A DNA stretch of 64,000 nucleotides from Icerya purchasi (lineage: Eukaryota > Arthropoda > Insecta > Hemiptera > Monophlebidae), in the NCBI GenBank assembly GCA_039619475.1, contig CM077116.1, forward strand, positions 369,982,294 through 370,046,293, in the 5' to 3' direction. Every line of letters begins with the position of its first letter. The stretch's first letter is position 1. Of this stretch, positions 36,704-47,261 are shown one piece after another. Below the pieces are notes generated by a model, which was not told where the DNA came from, ran no database searches, and was given only the letters and a program-made list of their open reading frames with translations. Position numbers and translations under genes: made by a program.

Positions 36704-37616
36704 ATGAAAGCTAATATAGTTAACATAAGCAGCAACTCAAAATCAATTAAGGACGCCAAATTTATTCAGAATTCATTTTCTAGTGATATTGTCTCGCATA
36801 CAACTTCATCACCTCCAACACTGCAATTAGATTATGGTTATACAGCAGAAGAATCAAAATCTTTTGTACGTAATAACATTGATCCTGTATTATTATCAGA
36901 ACAAGCAGATATATCGGAATATTTTGTAGATATCAGCATCCATATAGATTGTGATTATGATTTTCAAGTAACCAAACTAGCAATGATTGATATGTCTGGC
37001 GGGAAGTGTTTGCATACACTGTGTAAGCCAAGCAGAGCATGGCATGCATCAAAAATGCCGCATTTACAATGTTCTAATATTCATGGCACGCAATATATTC
37101 ACAATATTGTCCCAAAAACCGAGAGCTCGCATATATATTTTAACGGTATATGCTAAACTTACACTAATGGAACTTAACAAAAAGTCTTAATTGTTGCGTG
37201 ACTTAGACTATGAAATCGTTAATATGGATCAAGTCTTTCGACTATATAGTATTGAGAATCTACATGAAGAGTATTTTGGTATAAGCAATTTGATAATCTG
37301 TAAACATCTTAATGAGAATGTTAGTTTTCATTGTGCAGTGAAAAACGTTATGGTGATGAAGGCCTGGTACGATCATGTTATCCATCCGCTGAAGCTTATG
37401 ATTAATCTCAGTATAAATGATTTAAGACAGTTGTTCATTATAGCCACCAAAGAAATGATAATTACATTATTTCCAAGTTGTGTTGGAGACATTTATGCAT
37501 TTCTACCAGATAGATTAAAACAGGATGTTACGATAAAATCACTTCTACCATGTTACGAGCATGAGCATGATGAAGAATATTATATCGATAATGATACATT
37601 GCGACAGAGTACTTGA
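36704..37616 (+). pseudogene. Unrecognised ~300-codon gene, possibly DEDDh exonuclease-like, with two lesions
   Basis: Starts at an ATG 31 bp after a pyrimidine tract ending in AG. Frame 36704-37156 (150 codons) continues after a frameshift near 37135 into the frame that runs to 37616, interrupted by one TAA at 37188-37190. Codon content is more protein-like than its surroundings. Visible features: an acidic start of a possible exonuclease fold (FVDISIHIDCD, then KLAMIDMSGGKCLHTLCKPS), a YEIVNMDQVF segment, LHEEYFGISNLIICKHL, and HCAVKNVMVMKAWYDH. The HCAxxN arrangement resembles the third DEDDh motif (HxAxxD) with the Asp replaced. The C-terminus is acidic (EHEHDEEYY). No transposon ends are visible. 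It may be a viral or selfish-element gene captured in the genome; the product is not identified. Confidence 0.5.
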
Positions 37617-40199
37617 AATTGTATGAAAGTAAAAGATTGTATCGATTGTCAATATACAATTCGCGTGGATTAAAAATTCATTATTTCAATCGTTTAACAA
37701 TTTTGTGTATATTTGTATATATTTTGTATATTAATGTATATATTTTTTCCCCAATCATCCGCTCGTTCGTTTTTTATGTTTTGTTAATCATTTTGTAAAT
37801 ATATTTTTACACATATGAAAATTTTGTTTGTATATATTTGTGTATATTTTCCCCCCTCAATATGTTTCGTTCTATTATATATATTTTTCCTAATTATTTT
37901 TCATCTTTTTACACTCCTTTTCAATTCCGTTTATTTAATTATTTCTATATCTCTCTTTCCCCCTCTTAACTTAAAGTACTGGTAATGATGAATATTACAA
38001 AAATCTGAACCAGTTGTGTAAAGTGTACATATAATTATTGTCTAATTTTCGAATATAATCCCACATAATTTGTTCACATCTTTTTAGATTAAAAAATTAT
38101 ATTTTTGATTCTTTCTATAACAAACGAATCTAACTGTTCAAGTTTTTCATGACATCACGTACATCAAGTATTTCCGGAACTGTGTGAGTTTTCATTAATT
38201 TGTAAGACTCAACCTAAGACCTGGAGAGTTCTCTCAAATTTTTTAAAATCTTTTATAATCACATTTTTATAAAAAATATGTATTAAGTTTACATGTTACT
38301 TAATATTTTTTTTATTTCATAAGTATTTTTCGAGGTATATACGAGATTGTCTATGAGGTGTGTTGATCAATAGAACAACAGGTAGAAAACCTAGTAGTTT
38401 ACGAGACACAGCATGTTCAAAGAAAAAAATGAGCTAGCACAAGCTGATCAGAGTTACAACGTGCGAGTGAGAGATATATTCTCGAGAGCAACAGCTTGAT
38501 TATAAAAAACGTCGAAGATACAACCTTCTATCCGTGAACAATTATCACATCAAACATAAAAAAGGTTGACTAAAAGAATATTATTTTCTTTTTCATTCAT
38601 TCTCGCTACTATTACCACTCGCGCCCCACTGTCAAGACCTCTGAACATACATTACTAACGTCGTCAACAGTATAATATTTTTGCTCTGTGTTATTAAATT
38701 AACCCAAATATATTTTTATTCGTTCATTACACAAACATTTTTTTCAAATCTTTTGTAATATGTCGTGCACACATTTATAGCCTGCAGACACTACTCGCTT
38801 CATTACCATGAAAACATCTCTTTCATTGGTACTTATCATAACATAGTTTTCCTAAAATTGTAGAAAAATTCTCTTCACTCCATTCTTCCAAGGTGATTTA
38901 TTTCCAAATTTCAAATCATGCATAATTATTTTAGAATCAAATTAAGTATATTTTGTCATTTCCAAAAAATCAAACATCTCTGTACAGGGCATTAACTCAT
39001 TTTTACATCAAACATATTACTTTTTTTAATCTACCATACATATTATTTTTTATCATTTAAATTTTTCCTTAATTCACGAGTAGCTAACCTATAGAAAACA
39101 TATTATTGTAAACATGCATGACGAAGTTACTCCTTATAATTACATCATGAATTAATTTTTTCTTCATTTTTTTTTTACCATCATGAAATTGTAGTAGTGT
39201 TTTTAATTTTTTTTATTTCCCATACATGACAAAAGCAATAGAATCACGGCATCTATGAATGTGTACACTGTACGCCTCCAATAACCTATCAGGCATTTTT
39301 TTTAAATTAGTCCAAGCATAGTATTTTTTCAATATCAAAGCCGATCATACATAATTTTTTCTTCTATATAATCACTAACCTATGAAAACACTTTGTTCGT
39401 TTTACTCATACCGAAGCAATCACTCTTTTTCCCTCATGCTAACAAACTTCAAAATTGAATAATATAACACAAAATTATTCTAAATATATGTTCATGCTAT
39501 TAAAATTAATATATCAATTAATCTTTATATTCCTTTTGTACATTTCTGAAAAAATCCTACAACATGTTTTAAAATTAGTCGAAGTATACTATTTTATTAC
39601 CTAAAATCAATTATTCTCTCATACAGTTTTTCCAATCATACATAATTTTTTTCCATATTATCATTATTTGCAAAGTCATACAAAACAACATCATAATTTT
39701 AACCATAATTAATCCTTCATTCCATTCCTTTCATGCTATACACCATTATCATTCAATTCAACGTTATGAAATTAGTCTAAATATACATTCATGCTAGCAA
39801 AGTTATTATCTCACCCTTTGCATTGTTTCAAGATGATTTATTTTACATTTTTTCTTTAAATTTCCCTCATACTATTATTTTTGAAATGTAGGATGATGAC
39901 TATGATTAGAATTCATAATTATGAAGAGAGAGACGCATGCTGAAATTGTCATTGTATATACGAGATGATATGTGATTGTGGGTGAGTATACATGCATGTA
40001 AAATATATGAGTGTGTTAGTAGAAAACATCCGTTCAAGCGTGAACACAGGTACAAATACAGTTATAGAATGAGAGAAATAACAATATATATTTTGTTATG
40101 TTTGATATGTGTATGATAAAGAGGTGAACAATGAATAATCACATTACCCTCACAACTTAGACATTGAGTTATACCTCTACAGTATTTTAGATGTAAAAG
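37617..40199. other. Very AT-rich, gene-free
   Basis: No supportable frame. Scattered AAATTAGTC-AAGTATA-like motifs at about 38690, 38940, 39305, 39570 and 39770 link it to the array at 33.7-35.9 kb. Confidence 0.5.
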
Positions 40200-41230
40200 C
40201 AGTGACATTGACATGTAGTAAACGTTTTCATCACATTTGACTAATTATAACCAATTTTCCAACATTTCTCATCATTTTCTTACATTTTAATACTTTTACA
40301 CCGTTTTAGTTAATTTTTGCTATTTAATACCATTTTTCCAGTGTTTTTACCACCTTTCACGCAATTTTCATCATTCTTTCAATATCTTTGTTAGGTTTCT
40401 TCTTACAACTCATTACCATTTCGATCGTCATTATTGATATCCATCATTATTTATGCTTTCAATCCTTCTGCTTCATCTATGCACACATACAGCTTAGCAA
40501 TCGCCGCAGCCACTGAACACTGTAGAACCGCAATCGCGATCTCCATTTGATTATTGGGATTTAAAAGTCACATCTTTGAGTGCTTGATCTAATGCATCAA
40601 CATGATCTTTGTATTCGCCCACCCACTGTTGGAGGTTCCGCTTGATATCTTCAACAGACTATCATACAGTCGTTTAATAAGAGAATCCGTAATACCCGAG
40701 ACATTTACTTAACGTTTTCCCAACACATTCACAGACCTACCCTGTACACTAAGGAAATCTTTAAACATCTCTGTAACCATTCCTTTTAAGCTGGTGGGAG
40801 CAAGGGACTCCTATAAACGTTTGTCAATCAACACTTCATTGTTCATTGCCCTGGTTTCACTCGCCATTACACAGTCATGTAATAAACATTTTCTTCTTGT
40901 ACAATTTTCTTATGCTTTAACACTATTACAACATTTTTCCTCATTTCTAACTAATTGTAACCAATTTTCCACTAATTCTTAGCATGTTCTTCTATTTTAG
41001 GACCTTTTTTGCGCTATTTTTTCATCAATTTATATTATTTCACATCGTTTTTCTGATGTTTTTAGTGCCTTTCACACAATTTTGCTAATTATTTTCGATT
41101 ATTTCTTAACATGTTCTTCCGTTTTAGGACTTTTTTGCGCTGTTTTTTCATCAATTTATAATATTTTCCATCATTTTTTCTAGTGTTTTAGTACCTTTCA
41201 CACAATTTTACTCAATTTTTTCACCATCTT
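40200..41230 (+). repeat. Diverged direct repeats around a minus-strand coding relic
   Basis: The block GTAACCAATTTTCCA..AT recurs at about 40247 and 40957. A second block, TTTTAGGAC-TTTTTTGCGCT then TTTTTTCATCAATTTATA, recurs about 130 bp apart near 40994 and 41122, each followed by a TTAGT(A/G)CCTTTCACACAATTTT segment (earlier version near 40350). Divergence is high. Confidence 0.7.
40451..40813 (-). pseudogene. Decayed unrecognised coding sequence, about 120 codons in three frames
   Basis: GC content is higher than in the flanks, and protein-like sequence runs through three minus-strand frames. 40813 to about 40656: GMVTEMFKDFLSVQGRSVNV, a TAA at 40709-40711, then VSGITDSLIKRLYDSL. 40655-40556: VEDIKRNLQQWVGEYKDHVD. 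40554-40451: MEIAIAVLQCSVAAAIAKLY, then CIDEAEGLKA and a stop. It is mostly alpha-helical in character with amphipathic spacing. No family recognised. Neighbouring relics at 36.7 and 41.4-42.0 kb suggest one decayed multi-gene element, but that is inference. Confidence 0.5.
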
Positions 41231-41429
41231 TGAAGATTTTTTCATTTATCTCATACATTATATGTCTGAATGTGACGATTAACTATCCTTTTAAGTACAT
41301 TTTATAATTCGATATAATGATAGATAATAAGGAAAGATCTAATTCAATTTTGTTTAAAATTTATTCAATAATTTTTATGACATTCATCATAATCAATAAA
41401 AATGATCATTGCTTCAATGCTAAATTATA

Positions 41430-41979
41430 TCAGTTAATTATTAAATATTCATAATATACAGCATAAAAAGATTGATTTAACTGATTATATCCTTCTTCTA
41501 CCAACTTTTCTTGTATCATTCAAATTCCAGCATCTACATCAATATTTTCCAATTGTTTAGATGTGTGTAGTATCAATAATCATTCAACCCCTTCATTAGG
41601 TTCGTCAGAATAAATTTATAAGAGGATCTTCAAGATATACTTTGCGACAAGTGCTATATGTATGTTTCTTTTTTTTTTTGTTTCACCAGGATAAACTTTT
41701 ATACTATGTATGTTAGATTGAAATGGAGAACATATTTTTTTTTCTATATTTAGGAAGTGGAGTTCCCTTTAATACACCAGTAACACATACATGAGATCCA
41801 GTAAATTCCAGTATTTGTTCATATAGTGCTAAATCATTATTTGTATATTTATTCTTATCAACATTCATTTCCATCAGTAAATGAATCAAACCTTCCGTGT
41901 AAGGAAATTTGGTTAGAGTTCTTCCTTTTCCTAAATAAATTTCATCACATTCACAATTCCATAGAAACTGGTCTTGATC
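41430..41979 (-). pseudogene. Decayed unrecognised gene, possibly a DUF8207-like selfish-element protein
   Basis: A minus-strand frame from 41979 to a stop at 41713 (89 codons, no ATG at its start) includes WNCECDEIYLGKGRTLTKFP, then YTEGLIHLL, NNDLALYEQILEFTGSHV and LKGTPLPKYRKK. After a shift in an A-run near 41740 come CSPFQSNIHSIKVYPGE, then VYLEDPLINLF and SDEPNEGVE in further frames, ending near 41430. The order GKG...YTxGL...DLxxYxxILxxT...KYRKK reminds me of DUF8207 proteins found with large insect selfish elements; that is a memory-based pattern match only. At least three frameshifts and two stops. Confidence 0.42.
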
Positions 41980-42099
41980 TCATCATATACTCATGAGTAT
42001 TAGCATTATATAGTATTCAATATACTTGATCATTTATACAGATTCATCACCAGATATTTAAAATAGATCCATTTCACATATATTAATAGACTTATATCC

Positions 42100-42228
42100 A
42101 GATAGTCAAACATTAACTCAGATTGTAAATAATTTTGCTCATTATTTCTCAACAGAAGTAAATAAAAATATTCATAAATGTAACGCAACATTATATGAAA
42201 ATAAAGTCAATGCTGATAATCAAATATT

Positions 42229-42263
<35 letters not shown>

Positions 42264-42860
42264 CAAATATAATTAGCGAACAAACGAAATTTATAAATAA
42301 ATTAAATATATATAAAGGAACTGGATATGATAAAATAAAAGCTAAAGATTTAAAGTTATCAGTTAATAATATTTGCTGGTCATATAACAAAAGTGATAAA
42401 TAATACACTAATGGAAGGAACGATACCATTAGGATTAACATTTTCTAAAATTAAACTTATACGCAAAAAAGAAAGCTTAAAATATATACATATGTAATTA
42501 TAGACCGATATCGAAACCAAACGTAATTACAAAAATTATGGAAAGGTATAGGAAAGGTATATTACAAATCACTTAGCCAAATACTTAGTAGATAATAAAA
42601 TTTAATTAGACCATATCAATATAAGATTTCAAAAGAATAAATCTACTTCAAAATTATTAGGAGATATGAACACAGTCAAATAACAATACAAAAAATAATA
42701 ATTTTTATAGACTTTATGAAAGCTTTTGACACAATTAGGCATGATGTTAAAATAATTACAAGAAATAATAATCTCTGGAAGATATTTAAAATGTTTTAGT
42801 AATTCTTTAGAAATTGTACAAATAAATGGAACAGTTAGTGAAAAAATTTAGAAAAAAAAC
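42100..42860 (+). pseudogene. Heavily decayed LINE RT with (AT)n insertion
   Basis: Broken plus-strand frames give ITKVINNTLMEGTIPLGLTF, then an NYRPISKPN-like box near 42500, LAKYLVDNKI, FQKNKSTSKLLGD near 42640, and FIDFMKAFDTIRHDV near 42705 (first catalytic Asp region). The YADD box is not found. An (AT)n run at about 42232-42261 sits within it. Confidence 0.7.
42232..42261 (+). repeat. (AT)n microsatellite
   Basis: About 15 AT units. Confidence 0.95.
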
Positions 42861-42969
42861 GTTTCCTACCTGTTATGTTAATTATTACAGAGTTAAACTG
42901 TTTTTTCAACAATTTTACTGCGGGAAGGGGGTGTAGAACTCAATTTAATGATATTGTGAAAACTTCAGT

Positions 42970-44350
42970 GAGCTGACATTTCCTAGATTTTTTGTTATTC
43001 AATATTCTGAGAGGATCGCGTTACTACTTATCAGGAATAAGTCCAGGGCGAGTATATTAGAAATAACACATGCTGCAGAGGAGGGGATCGTCCAATATAG
43101 TGAAGATATATTCAGGAGAAATTTTCGTTAATACTAATTATTAACCATTTTTAATATTTGTTTATTAATGTATGTGCAACAACCACATCCATATATAGAT
43201 TGCATTATTCCGTTATAAATAATAATTCTTCCATTAAGTTTTAATCCGTGAGTGTTGGCAAGGCGTCGCCAGCGGATGGCAGGGGAGGGCAGCTGCCCCC
43301 CCCGCCCGCGGAGCATTGAAACTTTTTAATCAACTAGCAATGATGAGTGTTTATAGGCGCGTAATCATGGACAATTTGGAACACTTTTATAATAAAGTAG
43401 TAGAACAATTTACCAGAAACCCACGAAAATTATGTGTTTTAATTAAGATTCTTTATTCTTGTTTAATAAAGTATTAAGACTTTATAACTTATCAATTTGA
43501 TTTTTCCTATAACTCATATCTTCTTTCTATCATCCCCCCCACCACCTGGCGGTCGACAACTCATCTTGCCCCCCTGGCTCATCGGCTGGCAACGCCCTTG
43601 AGTGTTGTGCATTATTTTTCTTAGTTTGTCATAGGTTTGACCACATTTGATACTAACAGCATTTAGATGATGCACAAATCTAAGCCTGTGGTCTAAAGTG
43701 ACCCCAAAGTATTTCAGATGATCTACCATTTGAACGGGTTGCTCAGAGGTGATTTTTAATTGTTTCAATTTACATTGAACGGTCTCCAAAAATGATCGAT
43801 ATACATTTTTCCAGCGAGAATACTAACACCAGTTCAAAGGCTATTTTCTCTAATTTACTGCATATTGTTTTAATTTTGTGTAAGCTTATGTAATATTGTA
43901 TAGTAAATGCAATACAGATATCATCAGCATATGAGATCAGTGTACCATTTAAATTAATTAGGTTACAAAGGTATTCTATTTCTTTGTGTATTTTGGAATA
44001 CAATACATTCCAATAGGTTGGACCTAGAACTGATCCTTGTGGCACGCCACAGCTTAATTTTCTTATGAGGGAGGTCTCGTTCATTGTAAAATGTGCTTGA
44101 CGGTTTTGAAAGTAATTAATGAGTATGTTGATTAATGAGGGGTTAACTTGTTCGTTTTTAAGTATATTGATAATTGAAGACCAGCTACAGTTACCAAGTG
44201 CTCATTTTACATCGAGCGAGGTGATGAAAGCAGAAGGCCTAGAATTAATAGTGAACTGAATAGAGGAAACTAACTGATAGATGGGGCATCTTCTGCCGAC
44301 CTTGATGTTTTAAAGCCATACTGGTTAACACTTACTTCTTCCAAGAGGAT
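42970..44350 (-). pseudogene. R1/Jockey-like LINE RT pseudogene split by a MITE
   Basis: Minus-strand blocks in order: NQYGFKTSRSAEDA near 44325, SLDVK near 44210, MNETSLIRKLSCGVPQGSVL then WNVLY (44084 down), LISYADDICIAF, and KYFGVTLDHRLRFVHHLNAV. Then the MITE at 43258-43598. Then ANTHGLKLNGRIIIYNGIMQ, YGCGCCTYIN and a further thumb segment to about 42975. The YADD catalytic box is intact, but stops and frameshifts elsewhere, besides the insertion, make the copy dead. Confidence 0.85.
43258..43598. mobile_element. Mutator-like MITE, copy 1
   Basis: The ends are inverted: AAGGCGTCGCCAGCGGATG near the left end, and AGGGCGTTGCCAGCCGATG reading inward from 43598. Perfect 9-bp flanking duplication TGAGTGTTG (43249-43257, 43599-43607). 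C-runs lie just inside each end. The copy at 51201-51536 shares the whole interior. A 9-10-bp duplication suggests the Mutator superfamily. Confidence 0.82.
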
Positions 44351-45379
44351 AGAGGATACCGTTAATTTTTTTCATAGATCTTACCGCACAAATTCAACAA
44401 GGATATAGAGGTCTGTATGCTGTTGCAATCAGAAATGTATTATGTACTTAAAAAAATGTACAACATGTTTTGCAGGCTGCGCTATTTGTACAAATATTAT
44501 CTAACGCCTACTGCTGTAAAATTAAACAGTAATTATCTGTTGATAGATTCGTTATCACAACCCATTGACGAGTCAAATCTCGTCCTTAAAATTTCATAAA
44601 ATGCGATATTGCAAAAATTATCAATTAAATGAATCAGCCGGTCTTATTTAACAAAAATATACGTTTTCATGCAAGCGTTATCATTGTTAAATTCCAAGGA
44701 CGAAATTTTCGCACAGCTATTGCAAATTTATAGATAAAAAAAAATTTCCATCATTATTCCAGCACTTCTTTCGGCAAGTTGCGCTACATCAGTTACCTTT
44801 TAGAAGCCGATTGCAATCAATAATCAATCCTTAGTGCTGCACCTATCGGGCACATTGTGAATCGAAGTTGGTTTTGGTAGCTATTTTATTCGAAAGATAT
44901 CGCTGCATTACTTCGTAAGTTAATATTTATGTTTACAAATGAAAATAGATCTCTTAATTTACAACTTCGACAATAAATTATATACGAAATTGAAATTTAT
45001 AAAATACACATATGATTTTTTGTCATCAAAGCGACGCAGGTATTCCTAACCATTTAAATTATGCGTAAATATATACTGTCTGTACACACTGGCGATAAGT
45101 AAGTCCATTATTCTTGCCGATGTAGATCTGAATCAAGATGAACATTCCCCGGATATGCATTCATTGGACTTTGAAGAATAAAAGGTACCGATTTTAGTTA
45201 GAAATAATCATAACATTTTTATTCGACGAATTATAACAAAATTTTGACTAGAATCGAAAAAAAAAAAAAAAAAAAGAATCTGATGTGGGCAACGCGCATA
45301 ACTTTCTCATAAAACTTTTAAACGTTAAAACGAGTAAGTAGTAAATACATGTTATAACAATTTCGAGTACAAAATTTTG
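44351..45379. other. No gene recognised
   Basis: AT-rich DNA. The short frame at 44417-44599 has no domain. There is a poly(A) run near 45257. Confidence 0.55.
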
Positions 45380-45740
45380 ACTTTGTACGGCTACTCGTTT
45401 TTGAGTACATGAGAAAAATTTTACGAAACCCTCCAACAGAAGTGCCCCTTTGGCCGAACTACAGATCTAGATGTTAAAAGAGTTCTAAATTTCAACTTTT
45501 TATTATGCGTGATGTAAACAAATCTACATACACACGTCACGAAAAATGACTTAAAAATGGATTCAAGGGTAATCAAAATGGACATTTCCGTTGAAATCTG
45601 ATATCCAAAATGCTGCGCGAATACAGTACTTCCTTTTATTATCTGTATAAGGAAGTAATCAGGGATGGTCGAAATATGAGTATTAAACGTTTTTCGTGAT
45701 TAAAATACTTCCCCCTTACTTCGTACAAGGAAGTAAAAGA
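45380..45740 (-). repeat. Unclassified interspersed repeat with paired TACTTCC hairpins
   Basis: Two short hairpins with TACTTCCTT..AAGGAAGTA arms at about 45626-45657 and TACTTCCCCC..AAGGAAGTA at 45704-45734, followed (minus strand) by a conserved-looking stretch including TTTCAACGGAAATGTCCATT and TTTTTCGTGACGTGTGTATG. It has the style of a small interspersed element; boundaries are uncertain. Confidence 0.4.
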
Positions 45741-46775
45741 CAAAAAACAAAAAAAAAAACAAAAAAAAAACGAGCGAAATCCATATAACCATACACGTTT
45801 TTAGTATGAAAACAACTACAACCGGTTGAAAGATAAATCTCGACATCGCTAGACCGGTTAAATTGTATCTACTGGTCACCTTAGTCGTTTACGATTTTGA
45901 ATGGCGATATTGCAGTAAAAAGAACTGCGATTTTCCATTAGCGACGATAGAGACAATATTACAGCAGTTACAACGATATAACGAAATCGTTGCGTCATGA
46001 ATGAGAATTGTTGCTAAATTTATAAATGCACATCATTAAAGAATCTCTAATTCTATTAAATTGTAATTTATATAACACGAAATCAATGATATGGCTTGTA
46101 ATTTTATAAACTCTTAAAAGTGGTATAATGAAACAACATTCTATTCATTAAGCTGACAAATACAAGTAAATATTAATTTCCCGACTGATTCCTCCTTACA
46201 AACGAAACATCATTCGAGCTGAATACACCGATAGGAACTATACGGTAACGGTTTTTTGATTTCCATTTCATATTAAATCTTCAATTTACAGATTTTTATG
46301 CACAGCCAGTGAAACTTTTTCCATTTCAGCCAAATACATAAAATTACAATTATGTACTAAAGTTCATCGCTCTGCACGTCAAACGTTAAATATTCTACTA
46401 CCTTATACGAATCGTATTTGTTCAAACTGTAAATTAATAGTATACCCGTGGCATGTAACTTTTCCATTTGATTTTCATATTAAAGTATGGGAAAACTAAA
46501 TTTTATGGCGTAAAATAAATTTCAAACGTTGTTTTATTAAAGGTTAAGACATACTCTTATATGTACATCGACCGCTATAAAAAATAAAAATTCCAATATT
46601 TAATAAATAAACGTAGACATTAGCGTGTGTATAAAGTTGTTTCGGTGAAAATTTTACCGCCAGTTATTCAAGCCACCAGACTTAACTGAAGAATAATTTC
46701 GTGCTAATCTGAATAAGACAGTGTTAAAAAATACTTTAACAGTAATTTTAACTGCCGAGCAATAATGCAGCAGTT
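45741..46775. other. No gene recognised
   Basis: AT-rich DNA without domain-bearing frames. Confidence 0.6.
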
Positions 46776-47093
46776 CGTTTTCCTTTGGTTGCCTCCGCAC
46801 TCAAACGATGAGCGTGTTTTTGTAATGCTGATCATGTGTTTATTAAGTGTTTATTTTTTTTTCTGCTGAGTATTCTGCTTTCCACTGCAGTTTACTGCGA
46901 CTTGGTCTTCCTACTCCATATTGCGCCTCTTATGTCCTATCTTTTTCCTCTCCATGTATTATTTGTTCCTTTCTTCTAACAACATTTGATATCGTATGAA
47001 GATATAATTGAATCCTTCCTATTCGAATTGTTTCTGAGTAAAGGTCGTCCCCGGTTGTCGAGCCCAAAAAGAAAAAAGGAAAAAAAAAAAAAA
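46776..47093 (+). mobile_element. Short LINE 3' fragment, internally deleted
   Basis: The start of the RNase H loop, FLWLPPHSND, is followed after a deletion by LRLGLPTPYCASYVLSF, the C-terminal tail shared with the copies at 9.4, 10.6 and 55.5 kb. The 3' end TTGTCGAGCCC is followed by an A-rich tail to 47093. Confidence 0.7.
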
Positions 47094-47261
47094 TCAGAAG
47101 GCCGAGAAGAAACTAAACCTCATTATCGGACGAATTAGACAATATTGGACTTTTTAATATTTCCTTGAAAAAAACAACCGGTGAATTCATAAAAAGTGAA
47201 TGGGAATCAGTTGCGTAAAATTCATTATGGTAGGAAATATATGTAATGTTATCGATATTAC

